A stretch of 38,485 bases of DNA, taken from assembly GCA_021106765.1 (NCBI GenBank), contig JAIOTO010000087.1, forward strand, positions 1 to 38,485, read 5' to 3'. The first letter of the stretch is position 1; the number at the start of each line of letters is the position of its first letter. The DNA is from Methanosarcinaceae archaeon. Its GTDB lineage: Archaea > Halobacteriota > Methanosarcinia > Methanosarcinales > Methanosarcinaceae. This document shows, piece by piece, positions 1 through 7,893 of the stretch. Under the pieces are notes generated by a model, which ran no database searches, had not been told where the DNA came from, and saw nothing but the letters and a program-made list of their open reading frames with translations. A program made the translations under genes and the position numbers.

Positions 1-3000
1 ATATGGGTCATCCTGCTCATCCAGATGATCCTCCAGATACTGCCGGGCATTCGCCATTGCTGCCGGGCTGGCCTGGCCGTACTCCTCCAGGGCCAGGGTG
101 GTATAGGCGGTCAGCGCATAGGTACCACTCAAACCGCCCATCATGTCCTGATGGATAACAAAGCCCACCGACTCCCAGGAACCATTGGCCTGCTGGTGAG
201 ACTCGATCCAGTCAGCGGCTTCCCAAAGGATGGTCTCATCAATGGTGGTCACATCCCGGGCACCGCTGAACTGGGACAGCACAAAGGCCGTGAGCCACAG
301 GCTGCCCTCCTTATCACTCTCGCCAAAGGCAGAGAACGAGCCGTCACTATGCCTGAAAGTGAGTTGGCGCTGGTATCCGGTGATGATATAGGTCTCAGCC
401 TTAGCCCGGATCTCGGGGTTCTCCTGGCCCGTGGCCTTGAGGTAGCGCAGCACTTCCACATCCGTTGAGAACAGCATCATGTTCTGCTCCCCGCAGCCAT
501 AGGGCATGCCCAGCAGGTCGTCCACACCACTGATGGTCTGTGCCACGATGCTGGGTGTGAAGCTCACCCGCACCATACCGGAATCCGGCACGATCCCTGG
601 TGGCAGGGTAGCATCCAGCTGGACCGAGCCGGCCTTCAGCACGCCGTTGTCCACCAGCTCGCGGGTAGCACCCTCGGCTTTCACTATGATGGTCTTGCGT
701 AAGGCATCCGCCCTTTCGGTAGTCTGCCCTGTTAACTCAATGGTCCAGATACCCACTTCGGTGGGCTGTATGGTGAAACTCACCTGGCTGACGCTGTTCG
801 CATCCACATTCACTTTCTGCTGGTCTGAACCGACCAGATCGAACCAGTCCGCTCCGGTCAGGGTCAGATGCACCTGTTGGGGTGTGTCAAGGTAGTTGTA
901 GACCTGCACCTGCACCGGGAACTCCTCTCCCCGAACCACCGCATAGGGCAGATCCGGGTCAATGAAGAAGTCCTGGAACACCGTCAGGTCGGCCTCTGAC
1001 ATACCGATCCCGGAAGGACCCGATGAGACTGCATGCAGTCTCCAGTTAGTAATGGAGTCCGGGGCGGTCAGATCCAGATGAGCACGTCCTTGCCCGTCGG
1101 TCAGTATATCTGGCATCCAAATCCACGTCTCGGGGAAGAACTGACGCACCCGCTCGACTTCGGCAAGGGATTCCTCGCCGCCATCCATGGCAGATGTGGT
1201 GTCCTCTGCTTCCTCAGCCATTGCATTCTTCGCCATCATGGGTCGGACAGCATCATCAATGCCCATCTCAAACAGCACCATCCCACCTTCTTCCTCAATC
1301 ACATCCATTTCAACCTGCGGTACATCGATGCCCGGGGATGCCAGCACCGTCATGCCGGCACGTTCGATCACATCGTACGCACCTTCCTGGTACCATGCAG
1401 GATGAGCTTCAGCCTGCGGTTCCATGAAACGGGTCTCCAGTTCATCGAACACCTGTTTCAGGTTAAGTCGTCCTTCATTCAGTGCATACACCGACTCATC
1501 CACAATGGACAGACCGATCATGGACTGGCTCTCTGCATCCAGTTCCACAGATACATTATCGCCAGGTCTGACCTGCTCGCTGCCAAATCCAGCTGACAGG
1601 TTCACCTGTGAGCTGAACTGCACATCAAAGGGCAGGGTATCCGCTGATACTTCATTATTGGGATTGATCATGTATGCCACCACTTTGGCCGTGGGGCTCA
1701 TCTGTGGTGTTACCGGGATACTGATCCGCGGTTCGTCACTGGTTGCAGAGTATACAGTCCGGCCATTGGCGAACACATCATAAAACACGGTCCCGGGGTT
1801 AGTGGAATGGACACTGAACGTGATCGTATCGCCCACCTCAGGCACACCTTCGCTGACCTGGATGATATGGATGTAACTTGCAGTAGGAGAATAGACTGAA
1901 TGCAGGGTCTCGGAGGTATGAACACCATCGGAAGTGGCCGAAAGGTGCACATTCTGCACATCTTCAGGCATCTCGAAGGTCACAAGTGCTGCCCCATTTT
2001 CGGTTGTAACGGACTGAGTGATCTCGTCATGCATTTCCCGGAACCCTCCGTCTCGGAACCATGCCGTTACATTCACATCCGTTTCTACTGGACTGCCCCC
2101 TGGATCCTTGGTCACCACAAGCACCTGCAACGGCATGCCGGGTTTGATGGAACTGGACTCAGGGATAAGCTGGAGGATGAATGGCGACTGTGCAATGGTC
2201 AGCAACTTCGTCGTTTCCTCAATGTGACCACCGGTATCTGTGACAGTAATATTGAGCATCAGACTACCCTGTCCACCTGCGCCATAGGTGCCTGCAACGT
2301 ACTCCACCGGATCAAGCTCAAATTCCACAGACCCATCGTCAAGGGACGATGAGAAGGTCTCGTACTGCTCCCAGGTACCCACATATCGTGAAGCCTGAAT
2401 GTGGACCTCTCCATCTACGTTCTTGCCGAAAAAATACTCAGCAGATACAATGCCTGTGATGGGGTCATCCACCATGAACCAGTCCCGTGACGTGGAAACC
2501 TCAAGGTCGAACTTGGGTAGCACGTATTTCTCCACCTGGATGTCCACCACAGAAGTTGAAGAGCCGGATGTTGCTTTTACCTTCCAGGTCCCCAGGTTGA
2601 GTTCGGATGCCAGAGGCAGATCAAAGGATGCTACCCCATATTGATTGGATGTCAGGTTGTCCTTGAACACCTTGATCCCTTTGGCATCGGTGATCTCGAC
2701 CACCGTATCCTGGACCAACGGTACAAGGTTGTTGTTCAGACAGAGGAGACGGCCATGTATGGTCTGGCCGGGTTTGTAGATGGGTTTGTCCGTCTCGATG
2801 AATATAGGATTGTTCTGCACTACCTGCACCGTAGTTGTGAACGCCGTATCTGAACCAATAGGTGTTGCGGTCAGGGTATAGCTGCCTTCCTCCACCTCGG
2901 GCACATCGAACGCCGCCACCGCATTGCCCGACATGGCCGTTGCGGCCCTGACCAGCGCAACGGTATTGTCCTCATTATCTGTCAGTGAGTATTCCACACA

Positions 3001-3261
3001 CCGGCTGACAGGTTCCCTGTTTGCAAACGCGGACATGGTAACAGAACTCTCTCCGCCAGCAAAGAGCACCTTTGGCACCAGTATCAGGAACTCATCGTCT
3101 GGTGAGGTATCCTGTCCCTGTTCGCAGGGAGTTGCCTGGTTCGTAGGCTGGGGATATTCGATCTCCTCGCCCGGTCCCGTGCATCCTGATAACAGGATGG
3201 CTGAGGCCAGTATCAATATCAATGTAAGGTACGATAGGTATCTGTTTCTACTTGATGACAT
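1..3261 (-). CDS. Alpha-2-macroglobulin family lipoprotein, C-terminal part missing (runs off left edge)
   Basis: I translated this stretch from an ATG at 3259-3261 to base 1 with no stop, giving 1087 residues. The N-terminus is a lipoprotein signal: basic start, hydrophobic run, then lipobox LLSGC with Cys27. Beta-rich macroglobulin-like domains follow, including TDKPIYKPGQT near residue 150. An acidic, Met/Ala-rich bait-like stretch precedes the conserved motif FPETWIW. The thioester motif GCGEQNM is intact at residues 922-928 (bases 478-498). A helical thioester domain starts after it and is cut by the window. Family members are usually 1500-1900 residues, so the complement-like C-terminus should lie to the left. 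In the family, the thioester traps attacking proteases after bait cleavage; here it would act on the outer face of the membrane. A TATA-like element (3338-3345) and an AGGAAGTGG ribosome site support the start. Confidence 0.93.
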   Translation of the reverse strand, partial: MSSSRNRYLSYLTLILILASAILLSGCTGPGEEIEYPQPTNQATPCEQGQDTSPDDEFLILVPKVLFAGGESSVTMSAFANREPVSRCVEYSLTDNEDNTVALVRAATAMSGNAVAAFDVPEVEEGSYTLTATPIGSDTAFTTTVQVVQNNPIFIETDKPIYKPGQTIHGRLLCLNNNLVPLVQDTVVEITDAKGIKVFKDNLTSNQYGVASFDLPLASELNLGTWKVKATSGSSTSVVDIQVEKYVLPKFDLEVSTSRDWFMVDDPITGIVSAEYFFGKNVDGEVHIQASRYVGTWEQYETFSSSLDDGSVEFELDPVEYVAGTYGAGGQGSLMLNITVTDTGGHIEETTKLLTIAQSPFILQLIPESSSIKPGMPLQVLVVTKDPGGSPVETDVNVTAWFRDGGFREMHDEITQSVTTENGAALVTFEMPEDVQNVHLSATSDGVHTSETLHSVYSPTASYIHIIQVSEGVPEVGDTITFSVHSTNPGTVFYDVFANGRTVYSATSDEPRISIPVTPQMSPTAKVVAYMINPNNEVSADTLPFDVQFSSQVNLSAGFGSEQVRPGDNVSVELDAESQSMIGLSIVDESVYALNEGRLNLKQVFDELETRFMEPQAEAHPAWYQEGAYDVIERAGMTVLASPGIDVPQVEMDVIEEEGGMVLFEMGIDDAVRPMMAKNAMAEEAEDTTSAMDGGEESLAEVERVRQFFPETWIWMPDILTDGQGRAHLDLTAPDSITNWRLHAVSSGPSGIGMSEADLTVFQDFFIDPDLPYAVVRGEEFPVQVQVYNYLDTPQQVHLTLTGADWFDLVGSDQQKVNVDANSVSQVSFTIQPTEVGIWTIELTGQTTERADALRKTIIVKAEGATRELVDNGVLKAGSVQLDATLPPGIVPDSGMVRVSFTPSIVAQTISGVDDLLGMPYGCGEQNMMLFSTDVEVLRYLKATGQENPEIRAKAETYIITGYQRQLTFRHSDGSFSAFGESDKEGSLWLTAFVLSQFSGARDVTTIDETILWEAADWIESHQQANGSWESVGFVIHQDMMGGLSGTYALTAYTTLALEEYGQASPAAMANARQYLEDHLDEQDDPY

Positions 3262-3337
3262 ATTTGCCCACTTCCTAATATTCAATAATTGTGATGATCT
3301 GTTATCTGTTAATAATAAAATGTAGGTATCTATTCGT

Positions 3338-3345
3338 GTATATAC
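3338..3345 (-). promoter_or_regulatory. TATA-box-like promoter element for the alpha-2-macroglobulin gene
   Basis: The sequence GTATATAC lies about 77 bases upstream of the lipoprotein start. With a start site some 25 bases downstream it would leave a leader of about 50 bases, which contains the AGGAAGTGG ribosome site. Spacing and composition fit an archaeal promoter. This is an inference from sequence only. Confidence 0.4.
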
Positions 3346-3517
3346 TTGTCTTAAACTTCAAAACTGTTCGAACCTATCCAGCTGATATTGAACCATAACC
3401 TTTCTGTTTGTTTTTTTCGACAAACGGATACAGTGTACAATGATGTATCCTTTTGCGTCAATGCTGCGCCAAGTAAATTCGTCGGGAATGTATTCGATAA
3501 AAACACAGGATCAATCA

Positions 3518-4309
3518 TCACACGATCAGCTTCTTCTTCATCATATTCACGGCCAGCACTGAAAGTATCAGGCAAACTGCGACCATCCACGCCAGATTGA
3601 ACAGCAGGGACACATCCAAGATCCCGAAGGTCAGGGAACGTATGACGATCACAACATGCGTCAGGGGCAGGGCTGCCAGGGCAAAATATTGTATAGGCAA
3701 AGGCAGCACATGTAACGGGAAGAACGTTCCGCTGAACAGGAACATTGGCATGATGAACAAAAGGATCGGATAGTTGATGGACATGATGTTGGGGGTAACA
3801 GATGCCACACACAAACCAAGGGCTGCAAAGACAAGGCCAGCCAGAAAGGCAAACGGTATGATCAGCAGTGAATGAGGGAAATCGATCAGACCGAATAGTG
3901 CAATGACCGGCAGCATGATGGTAGCATTGATCATGCTGCGGGTGGCACCCCACAGTAACTCGCCTGTGATCACATCTTCGATCGTAAGGGGAGTTGCTAT
4001 AATGGATTCGAAGGTCTTCTGGTAGTGCATACGCACATAAGAACCATAGCTGCACTCGAAAAATGAGGCATACATTACGGACACCGCAATGAGTGCCGGT
4101 GCGATGAACCTGGCGTAAGATACGCCATCGATATCTTCGATGAACATTCCCAACCCGAACCCCATAGCAAAAAGGTATAGCATAGGCTCAATGAACGGAG
4201 GAAGGAAGTTCAGTTTGACGTTCTTCATGAATACGTCCTTATTTCGCTGCCAGACCCTGAGCGCCCGGAAACTGATGTTGGGAACCTTGAAATATAAACC
4301 TATATTCAC
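3518..4309 (-). CDS. ABC-2 type transporter permease
   Basis: The 263-residue protein has about six hydrophobic segments and the layout of ABC-2 (NodJ/DrrB-type) permeases. It has a short cytoplasmic N-terminus, a conserved polar region (FESIIATPLTIEDVITGE) before the core helices, and the sequence MFLFSGTFFPL near the fifth segment, typical of the family. It starts with GTG at 4307-4309, preceded by GGGAGTGA at good spacing. It begins 4 bases after the stop of the ATPase gene, so the two are translationally coupled parts of one exporter. The substrate cannot be read from the sequence; drug, polysaccharide or lipid-linked compounds are all known for the family. Confidence 0.9.
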   Translation of the reverse strand: MNIGLYFKVPNISFRALRVWQRNKDVFMKNVKLNFLPPFIEPMLYLFAMGFGLGMFIEDIDGVSYARFIAPALIAVSVMYASFFECSYGSYVRMHYQKTFESIIATPLTIEDVITGELLWGATRSMINATIMLPVIALFGLIDFPHSLLIIPFAFLAGLVFAALGLCVASVTPNIMSINYPILLFIMPMFLFSGTFFPLHVLPLPIQYFALAALPLTHVVIVIRSLTFGILDVSLLFNLAWMVAVCLILSVLAVNMMKKKLIV

Positions 4310-4313
4310 GATG

Positions 4314-5207
4314 TCACTCCCTCAACTTCCTGCCGGTAAGATTTAGAAAGACGTCCTCCAGTGTAACAGCGCGTGCGGTGATCGTTGTAAGGTCGCATTC
4401 CGTTAGCAGATGGTCGGTGATGTGCTGTGGCTCATTGGTATAGATCTGAACTGTATCACCAATGATCTCATAACGTGCCTGTTGCCGGTCCAGGCATACG
4501 ATCGTCTTTGGATCAGACTTTGTCTCAACGATGTCAGTACCAATATATTCCCGGATGATCTGGTCCGGGCTGCCCTCCACAAGTATCCTGCCATGGTCCA
4601 TGACCACCAGTCGGTCGCACAGCTGGGCGGCCTCCTCCAGGTAATGCGTTGTAAGCACGATGGTGACTCCTTCCTTCTTTAACCCCTTGAGCTTATCCCA
4701 CATCAGATGGCGTGCCTGTGGGTCCAGCCCCACCGTGGGCTCGTCCAGCATCAGTAGCCGGGGACGGTTGATCAGGGCCCTTGCCAGTATCAGACGGCGT
4801 TTCATCCCACCAGAGAGAGTATCAGTCATGGTGTCTTTCTTCTCTGTAAGCTGGACGAAGTCCAGTAACTCATCCACCCGTTCCCTGGCATCAGCCTCAG
4901 GAATATCGAAATAGCGGGAGAACACAAGCAAGTTCTCATATACCGTGAAATCGGGATCCAGATTGTTCTCCTGCGGCACCACACCCATCTTAGTCTTGAT
5001 CTCTCGCTGGTGGGTGCTTGCATCCATACCGAAGACCTCCAACATACCGGATGTCTTGGGGGACGTGCACTGTACCATCCGCAAAGTAGTGGTCTTACCG
5101 GCACCGTTCGGACCCAGGAAACCGAACATCTCCCCATCCTCAATAGTAAAACTCACACCATTCACAGCCACAAATTCTCCAAAACACTTCTGCAGGTCCT
5201 CTGCCAC
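4314..5207 (-). CDS. ABC transporter ATP-binding protein (ABC-2 exporter)
   Basis: The 297-residue nucleotide-binding subunit carries Walker A GPNGAGKT (residues 32-39), the ABC signature LSGGM (131-135), Walker B LLMLDEP (151-157) and the switch histidine in LTTHYLEEA. The C-terminal extension (about 220-297) is the DUF4162-like tail seen in NodI/DrrA/CcmA-type exporters. The start used is GTG at 5205-5207; an in-frame stop lies a few codons upstream and no ATG is available, so the true start could be a rare ATT just before it. It forms an operon with the downstream permease. The protein energises export through that permease; the substrate is unknown. Confidence 0.92.
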   Translation of the reverse strand: MAEDLQKCFGEFVAVNGVSFTIEDGEMFGFLGPNGAGKTTTLRMVQCTSPKTSGMLEVFGMDASTHQREIKTKMGVVPQENNLDPDFTVYENLLVFSRYFDIPEADARERVDELLDFVQLTEKKDTMTDTLSGGMKRRLILARALINRPRLLMLDEPTVGLDPQARHLMWDKLKGLKKEGVTIVLTTHYLEEAAQLCDRLVVMDHGRILVEGSPDQIIREYIGTDIVETKSDPKTIVCLDRQQARYEIIGDTVQIYTNEPQHITDHLLTECDLTTITARAVTLEDVFLNLTGRKLRE

Positions 5208-5543
5208 AACAATTGGAACGATAAATGATCACCAACATCAATATTCGTACAGGGCCTATGTATCGTATCGATATAAAAATTATGGTATAGATGAAAATTT
5301 AAAATATTAGATCAAGTATCTGGATCATTTGAGAAACGATCCATACATGCCAATTCCATAAACAAAAATAGAACGGAACAAATTCTCCCTGATCAATTCT
5401 CTATTTCACGGATTTTGGAACAGAGATTTTCTTCAGGAAATAGTGAAAACTGTCAAATGGGTAGAGATCAAAAACAAACAATTATATTATATAGTGTAAA
5501 ATAACATCTGTTCATAATTGACTAAAAGGGGAACTAAAAAAAA
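5208..5543. other. AT-rich intergenic region upstream of the exporter and of a small ORF
   Basis: This stretch of about 336 bases holds no convincing gene. It should contain the minus-strand promoter of the exporter (AT-rich tract around 5285-5310). On the plus strand it has a TATA-like element, TATTATATAG (about 5484-5493), followed by a purine-rich ribosome site (AAAAGGGGAA, 5524-5533) for the small ORF at 5544. I see no hairpin-plus-T-run terminator and no repeats. Confidence 0.5.
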
Positions 5544-5702
5544 ATGGACCTTGGAAAAATTGCTGTACCAATAATATTTCTGCTTATGGCAGCATATATT
5601 ATCATATTCATGTCAAGTCCCACCTTTGTAGCCCGGCTGATTGCGGGAGGTGTGTTAGGCATACTGGGATTGATAATGTTAAAAAGTGTATTGAAAAAAT
5701 AG
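5544..5702 (+). CDS. Small two-helix membrane protein, function unknown
   Basis: The short ORF encodes 52 residues starting MDLGKIAVPIIFLL. It has two hydrophobic segments separated by a short polar loop (SSPTFVAR) and a basic C-terminus (LKSVLKK). An AAAAGGGGAA ribosome site lies 12 bases upstream and a TATA-like element lies at a plausible distance, which argues that it is expressed. It is too short for a family call. It ends in an amber TAG codon, and the same frame stays open for 33 further codons to a second TAG at 5802-5804. Pyrrolysine read-through is therefore possible but unproven. No homologue is recognised. Confidence 0.55.
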   Translation: MDLGKIAVPIIFLLMAAYIIIFMSSPTFVARLIAGGVLGILGLIMLKSVLKK

Positions 5703-6139
5703 GATATCTTCAACATCGCGTGGGTAACATCTCTCTGGTTTTCAAAAAACATTGATCTTGACACTTCTAAAAGAGGAATGGACAAGGAAGAATTTGAAAT
5801 TTAGGTCCTATTGAATTGCCCGAGATAAGCAAATGATGATATGAATAAGAGGAAAATATGGAGGATATGTTCAAGAAATCCATTATTTCTTCGTGTGATC
5901 TGTGGTAAAGAGACTTCTTAAGTTTTCATTTTCCCTTTTTCGTTTTTTTCAAAAAAGAATATAATTTTGTTATGAAAGAGGGATTCGAGGTACACAGACA
6001 TTTTTTTTTCAAATATTTAGAAGCCATATGTGTTCACTCCCTGATAAATTTAAAGGTAAATGTTGTTTAACTCACTCTGGAAACAAAACTAACCAATGTT
6101 AGTAAGATGTGTCGATCATTTTTTTCAAATTTGTTATGA
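5703..6139. other. AT-rich intergenic region with T-runs
   Basis: This gap of about 440 bases contains no convincing gene apart from the possible amber read-through extension up to 5804. Plus-strand T-rich tracts at about 5930-5949 and 6001-6009 could terminate transcription from the small ORF. A box-C-like ATGATGA at about 5832 has no matching D box, so I do not call a snoRNA-like RNA. Confidence 0.4.
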
Positions 6140-6214
6140 TGGGGCCGCTGAGATTTGAACTCAAGTCGCAAGACCCCCAGCCTTGCAGGATGGACCAGGC
6201 TACCCTACGGCCCC
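6140..6214 (-). tRNA. tRNA-Pro (anticodon GGG)
   Basis: The minus strand folds as a 75-base tRNA. The 5' acceptor arm GGGGCCG (6208-6214) pairs with CGGCCCC (6141-6147), and the discriminator base is A (6140). The D arm contains GGGTAGCCTGGT. The anticodon stem CAAGG/TCTTG encloses the loop CTGGGGG, which gives anticodon GGG at 6176-6178 with T33 and G37. The T arm TTGAG/CTCAG encloses TTCAAAT. The 3' CCA is not encoded, as is common in archaea. A TATA-like tract (TATACTATATT) lies just upstream of the 5' end. The gene lies 34 bases downstream of ribB on the same strand. Confidence 0.95.
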
Positions 6215-6248
6215 ACAGGGTCGGAATATAGTATACGCTTTCCCTATA

Positions 6249-6995
6249 TCATTCTTTCTGATGGGCCATCTCAGTACGGGATCTCTCCCACGCCTGATAG
6301 GCATCCACGATCTCTTGCCCTTCCAGAAAAACGAGGTTGTGGAGCTGGGCATACGTTCTGGCGTCTTCCCTGGACAGGGCAGCACCGGTGTGGTCGTCCA
6401 GCATCTCGCAGACCACCATGGCAGGAGTGATACCGGCCATCCTCGCGATGGCAATGGAAAGCTCGGTCTGGCCGCGGCGCTCGTCCACAAGCCTGTCTGC
6501 AGCGCGTAGCAGGGCTACGTGACCAGGTGTGCGGAACTCGGTGCCGAAATCAACATCATCTCCAGTCAATGTGCTCTCCACGATCTCGCCAAGTTTATTG
6601 ATCGTCAGGGCCCGATCGTTATCCGGTATGCCGGTACGGGTGTCACGATGGTTGACCCAGATGGAGAAAGATGAGCGGTTGTCATAAGCCAGGTCACCTC
6701 CCTGCTCCACAATGGAACCCAGGGAAGGAGTTTCGTCTGCTGCGTTGCGGATCACATCAGCGATCAGCGGCAATCCCAACTTTGCGGAGGCGTCACCGTC
6801 CAGAGCCACACAGATCAGGCCGCCACCGTCCCGGCGCATCCAACGAACATCATCCGGAGAAACTGCATTAGCGGGAATGACAAAATCCGTCTCTCCCTCA
6901 CGACTATCCGAATCATAGATAAAGAACATCTCACCCTTCTGTGCAGCTTTGATCGCATGCTGGATATTTTCACTGAACATATTATCATCTGACAT
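6249..6995 (-). CDS. ribB: 3,4-dihydroxy-2-butanone-4-phosphate synthase
   Basis: The enzyme converts ribulose 5-phosphate to 3,4-dihydroxy-2-butanone 4-phosphate and formate, the four-carbon branch of riboflavin synthesis. Family motifs are visible: the acidic metal/substrate loop DSDSREGETDF, RRDGGGLICVAL, NHRDTRTGIP and FRTPGHVALLRAA. At about 248 residues it is a stand-alone archaeal form with no GTP cyclohydrolase II fusion. I place the start at ATG 6993-6995, preceded at good spacing by GGTGA, rather than at the in-frame GTG at 7004 that overlaps the upstream stop. It is the second gene of an operon with rbkR, so both should share the palindromic operator upstream of rbkR. Confidence 0.95.
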   Translation of the reverse strand: MSDDNMFSENIQHAIKAAQKGEMFFIYDSDSREGETDFVIPANAVSPDDVRWMRRDGGGLICVALDGDASAKLGLPLIADVIRNAADETPSLGSIVEQGGDLAYDNRSSFSIWVNHRDTRTGIPDNDRALTINKLGEIVESTLTGDDVDFGTEFRTPGHVALLRAADRLVDERRGQTELSIAIARMAGITPAMVVCEMLDDHTGAALSREDARTYAQLHNLVFLEGQEIVDAYQAWERSRTEMAHQKE

Positions 6996-7000
6996 CAATA

Positions 7001-7678
7001 TCACTCACCTAAAAAATTTTCCATTGCCACTACTCTCACCTCATCTCCGTCCTGCAGTTTGAGCACTTTGCGTAGATTCATTGGTGCGATGATCTCCAGC
7101 AGATCGGTCGGATAATGACTCCTCTCGGGCACCACTATCGCCACATGTATCCCTTCCATCTCAACAGGATAGCAACGACATGCACCAAAGGTGCGCTCGC
7201 CATCAGTGAACCCTGATATTAAAATACTGGCCCTGATACCTTTTCTGTCCAGTACATCAACACTGAAACCAGTGAGACGGATGTTGAGGGTCCCGGGGAA
7301 CGGCATGAAATGCAACTTCTCCTCAAACTGTTTGCGATAGCCCTCTTGCCCTATATAGTACTGGCCTTCGCCCAACCCCGTAACCACATGACCGTACATC
7401 TCGATCTCCTGTCCTCCACCATTTACCGAAAAGATATGGCGATAATCCTCATACTCCCTTCTCAGAATATTGACCCCATTATGGGTCAGGGATACCAACT
7501 GTCCGCCAGCCACGATCGTCCGATCGATCAACTCTTCGTCCTCCAGCTGCTTCAACATCCTTGCCGCAGTCTTGGAACTGATGGGAGTATCTTCTGCAAA
7601 CTCACTGGATGACATCTTTAGTGGAAGATCCACCGCACCCAGCAGAGCCAGTCGTTTCAGGAACTCGATCCTATGCAT
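7001..7678 (-). CDS. rbkR: CTP-dependent riboflavin kinase with N-terminal winged-helix domain (RbkR-type)
   Basis: The 225-residue two-domain protein has an HTH domain in residues 1-85 (SSSEFAEDTPISSKTAARMLKQLEDEELIDR). Its C-terminal part, from about 95, is the archaeal riboflavin kinase fold with VVTGLGEGQYYIGQEGY, FPGTLNIRL and the final ELIAPMNLRK-like region. Archaeal riboflavin kinases use CTP to make FMN, and those with an HTH domain (RbkR) are known to repress riboflavin genes. Its place as first gene of a ribB operon, behind a tandem palindrome that overlaps the likely TATA box, fits autoregulation. A GAGG ribosome site precedes the ATG at 7676-7678. Confidence 0.93.
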   Translation of the reverse strand: MHRIEFLKRLALLGAVDLPLKMSSSEFAEDTPISSKTAARMLKQLEDEELIDRTIVAGGQLVSLTHNGVNILRREYEDYRHIFSVNGGGQEIEMYGHVVTGLGEGQYYIGQEGYRKQFEEKLHFMPFPGTLNIRLTGFSVDVLDRKGIRASILISGFTDGERTFGACRCYPVEMEGIHVAIVVPERSHYPTDLLEIIAPMNLRKVLKLQDGDEVRVVAMENFLGE

Positions 7679-7695
7679 TCATAATCCTCATGGCA

Positions 7696-7727
7696 TCTTA
7701 AATATGAGACCTTTCTCAAATATGAGA
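7696..7727 (-). promoter_or_regulatory. Tandem palindromic operator and TATA element for rbkR-ribB
   Basis: Two copies of one 14-base palindrome-like element lie 18 bases apart in the same orientation: TCTTAAATATGAGA (7696-7709) and TCTCAAATATGAGA (7714-7727). The second has perfect TCTCA/TGAGA arms around AATA. Read on the minus strand, the copy nearer the gene contains ATATTTAAG about 24 bases before the rbkR start, so operator and TATA box overlap. The spacing suggests a repressor dimer pair, and RbkR itself is the natural candidate. Binding is inferred. Confidence 0.65.
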
Positions 7728-7893
7728 CAATGACAGATAAAGATTGTGTTATAGCAATTTTATCGGGGTATCAGTGTACGATCATAACTAAAATAACATT
7801 TTCAAATCATACTTACCAGATCATACTCAGATAACTACTTTACATAAGAGAGAAAAGAGAATAAAAAGGATTATTACCAGACAGGAGACCCCA

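Noticed and set aside
25-2853. Several plus-strand ORFs of 60-190 codons
   Set aside because: They run antisense to the alpha-2-macroglobulin gene, which reads open throughout and carries the thioester motif.
3351-4055. Long minus-strand ORF overlapping the ABC permease in another frame
   Set aside because: Its translation is Cys- and His-rich without family resemblance, and it covers the same bases as a clear permease with a ribosome site.
5826-5860. Possible C/D-box RNA (ATGATGA at about 5832)
   Set aside because: No CTGA D box or second C'/D' pair lies at suitable distance.
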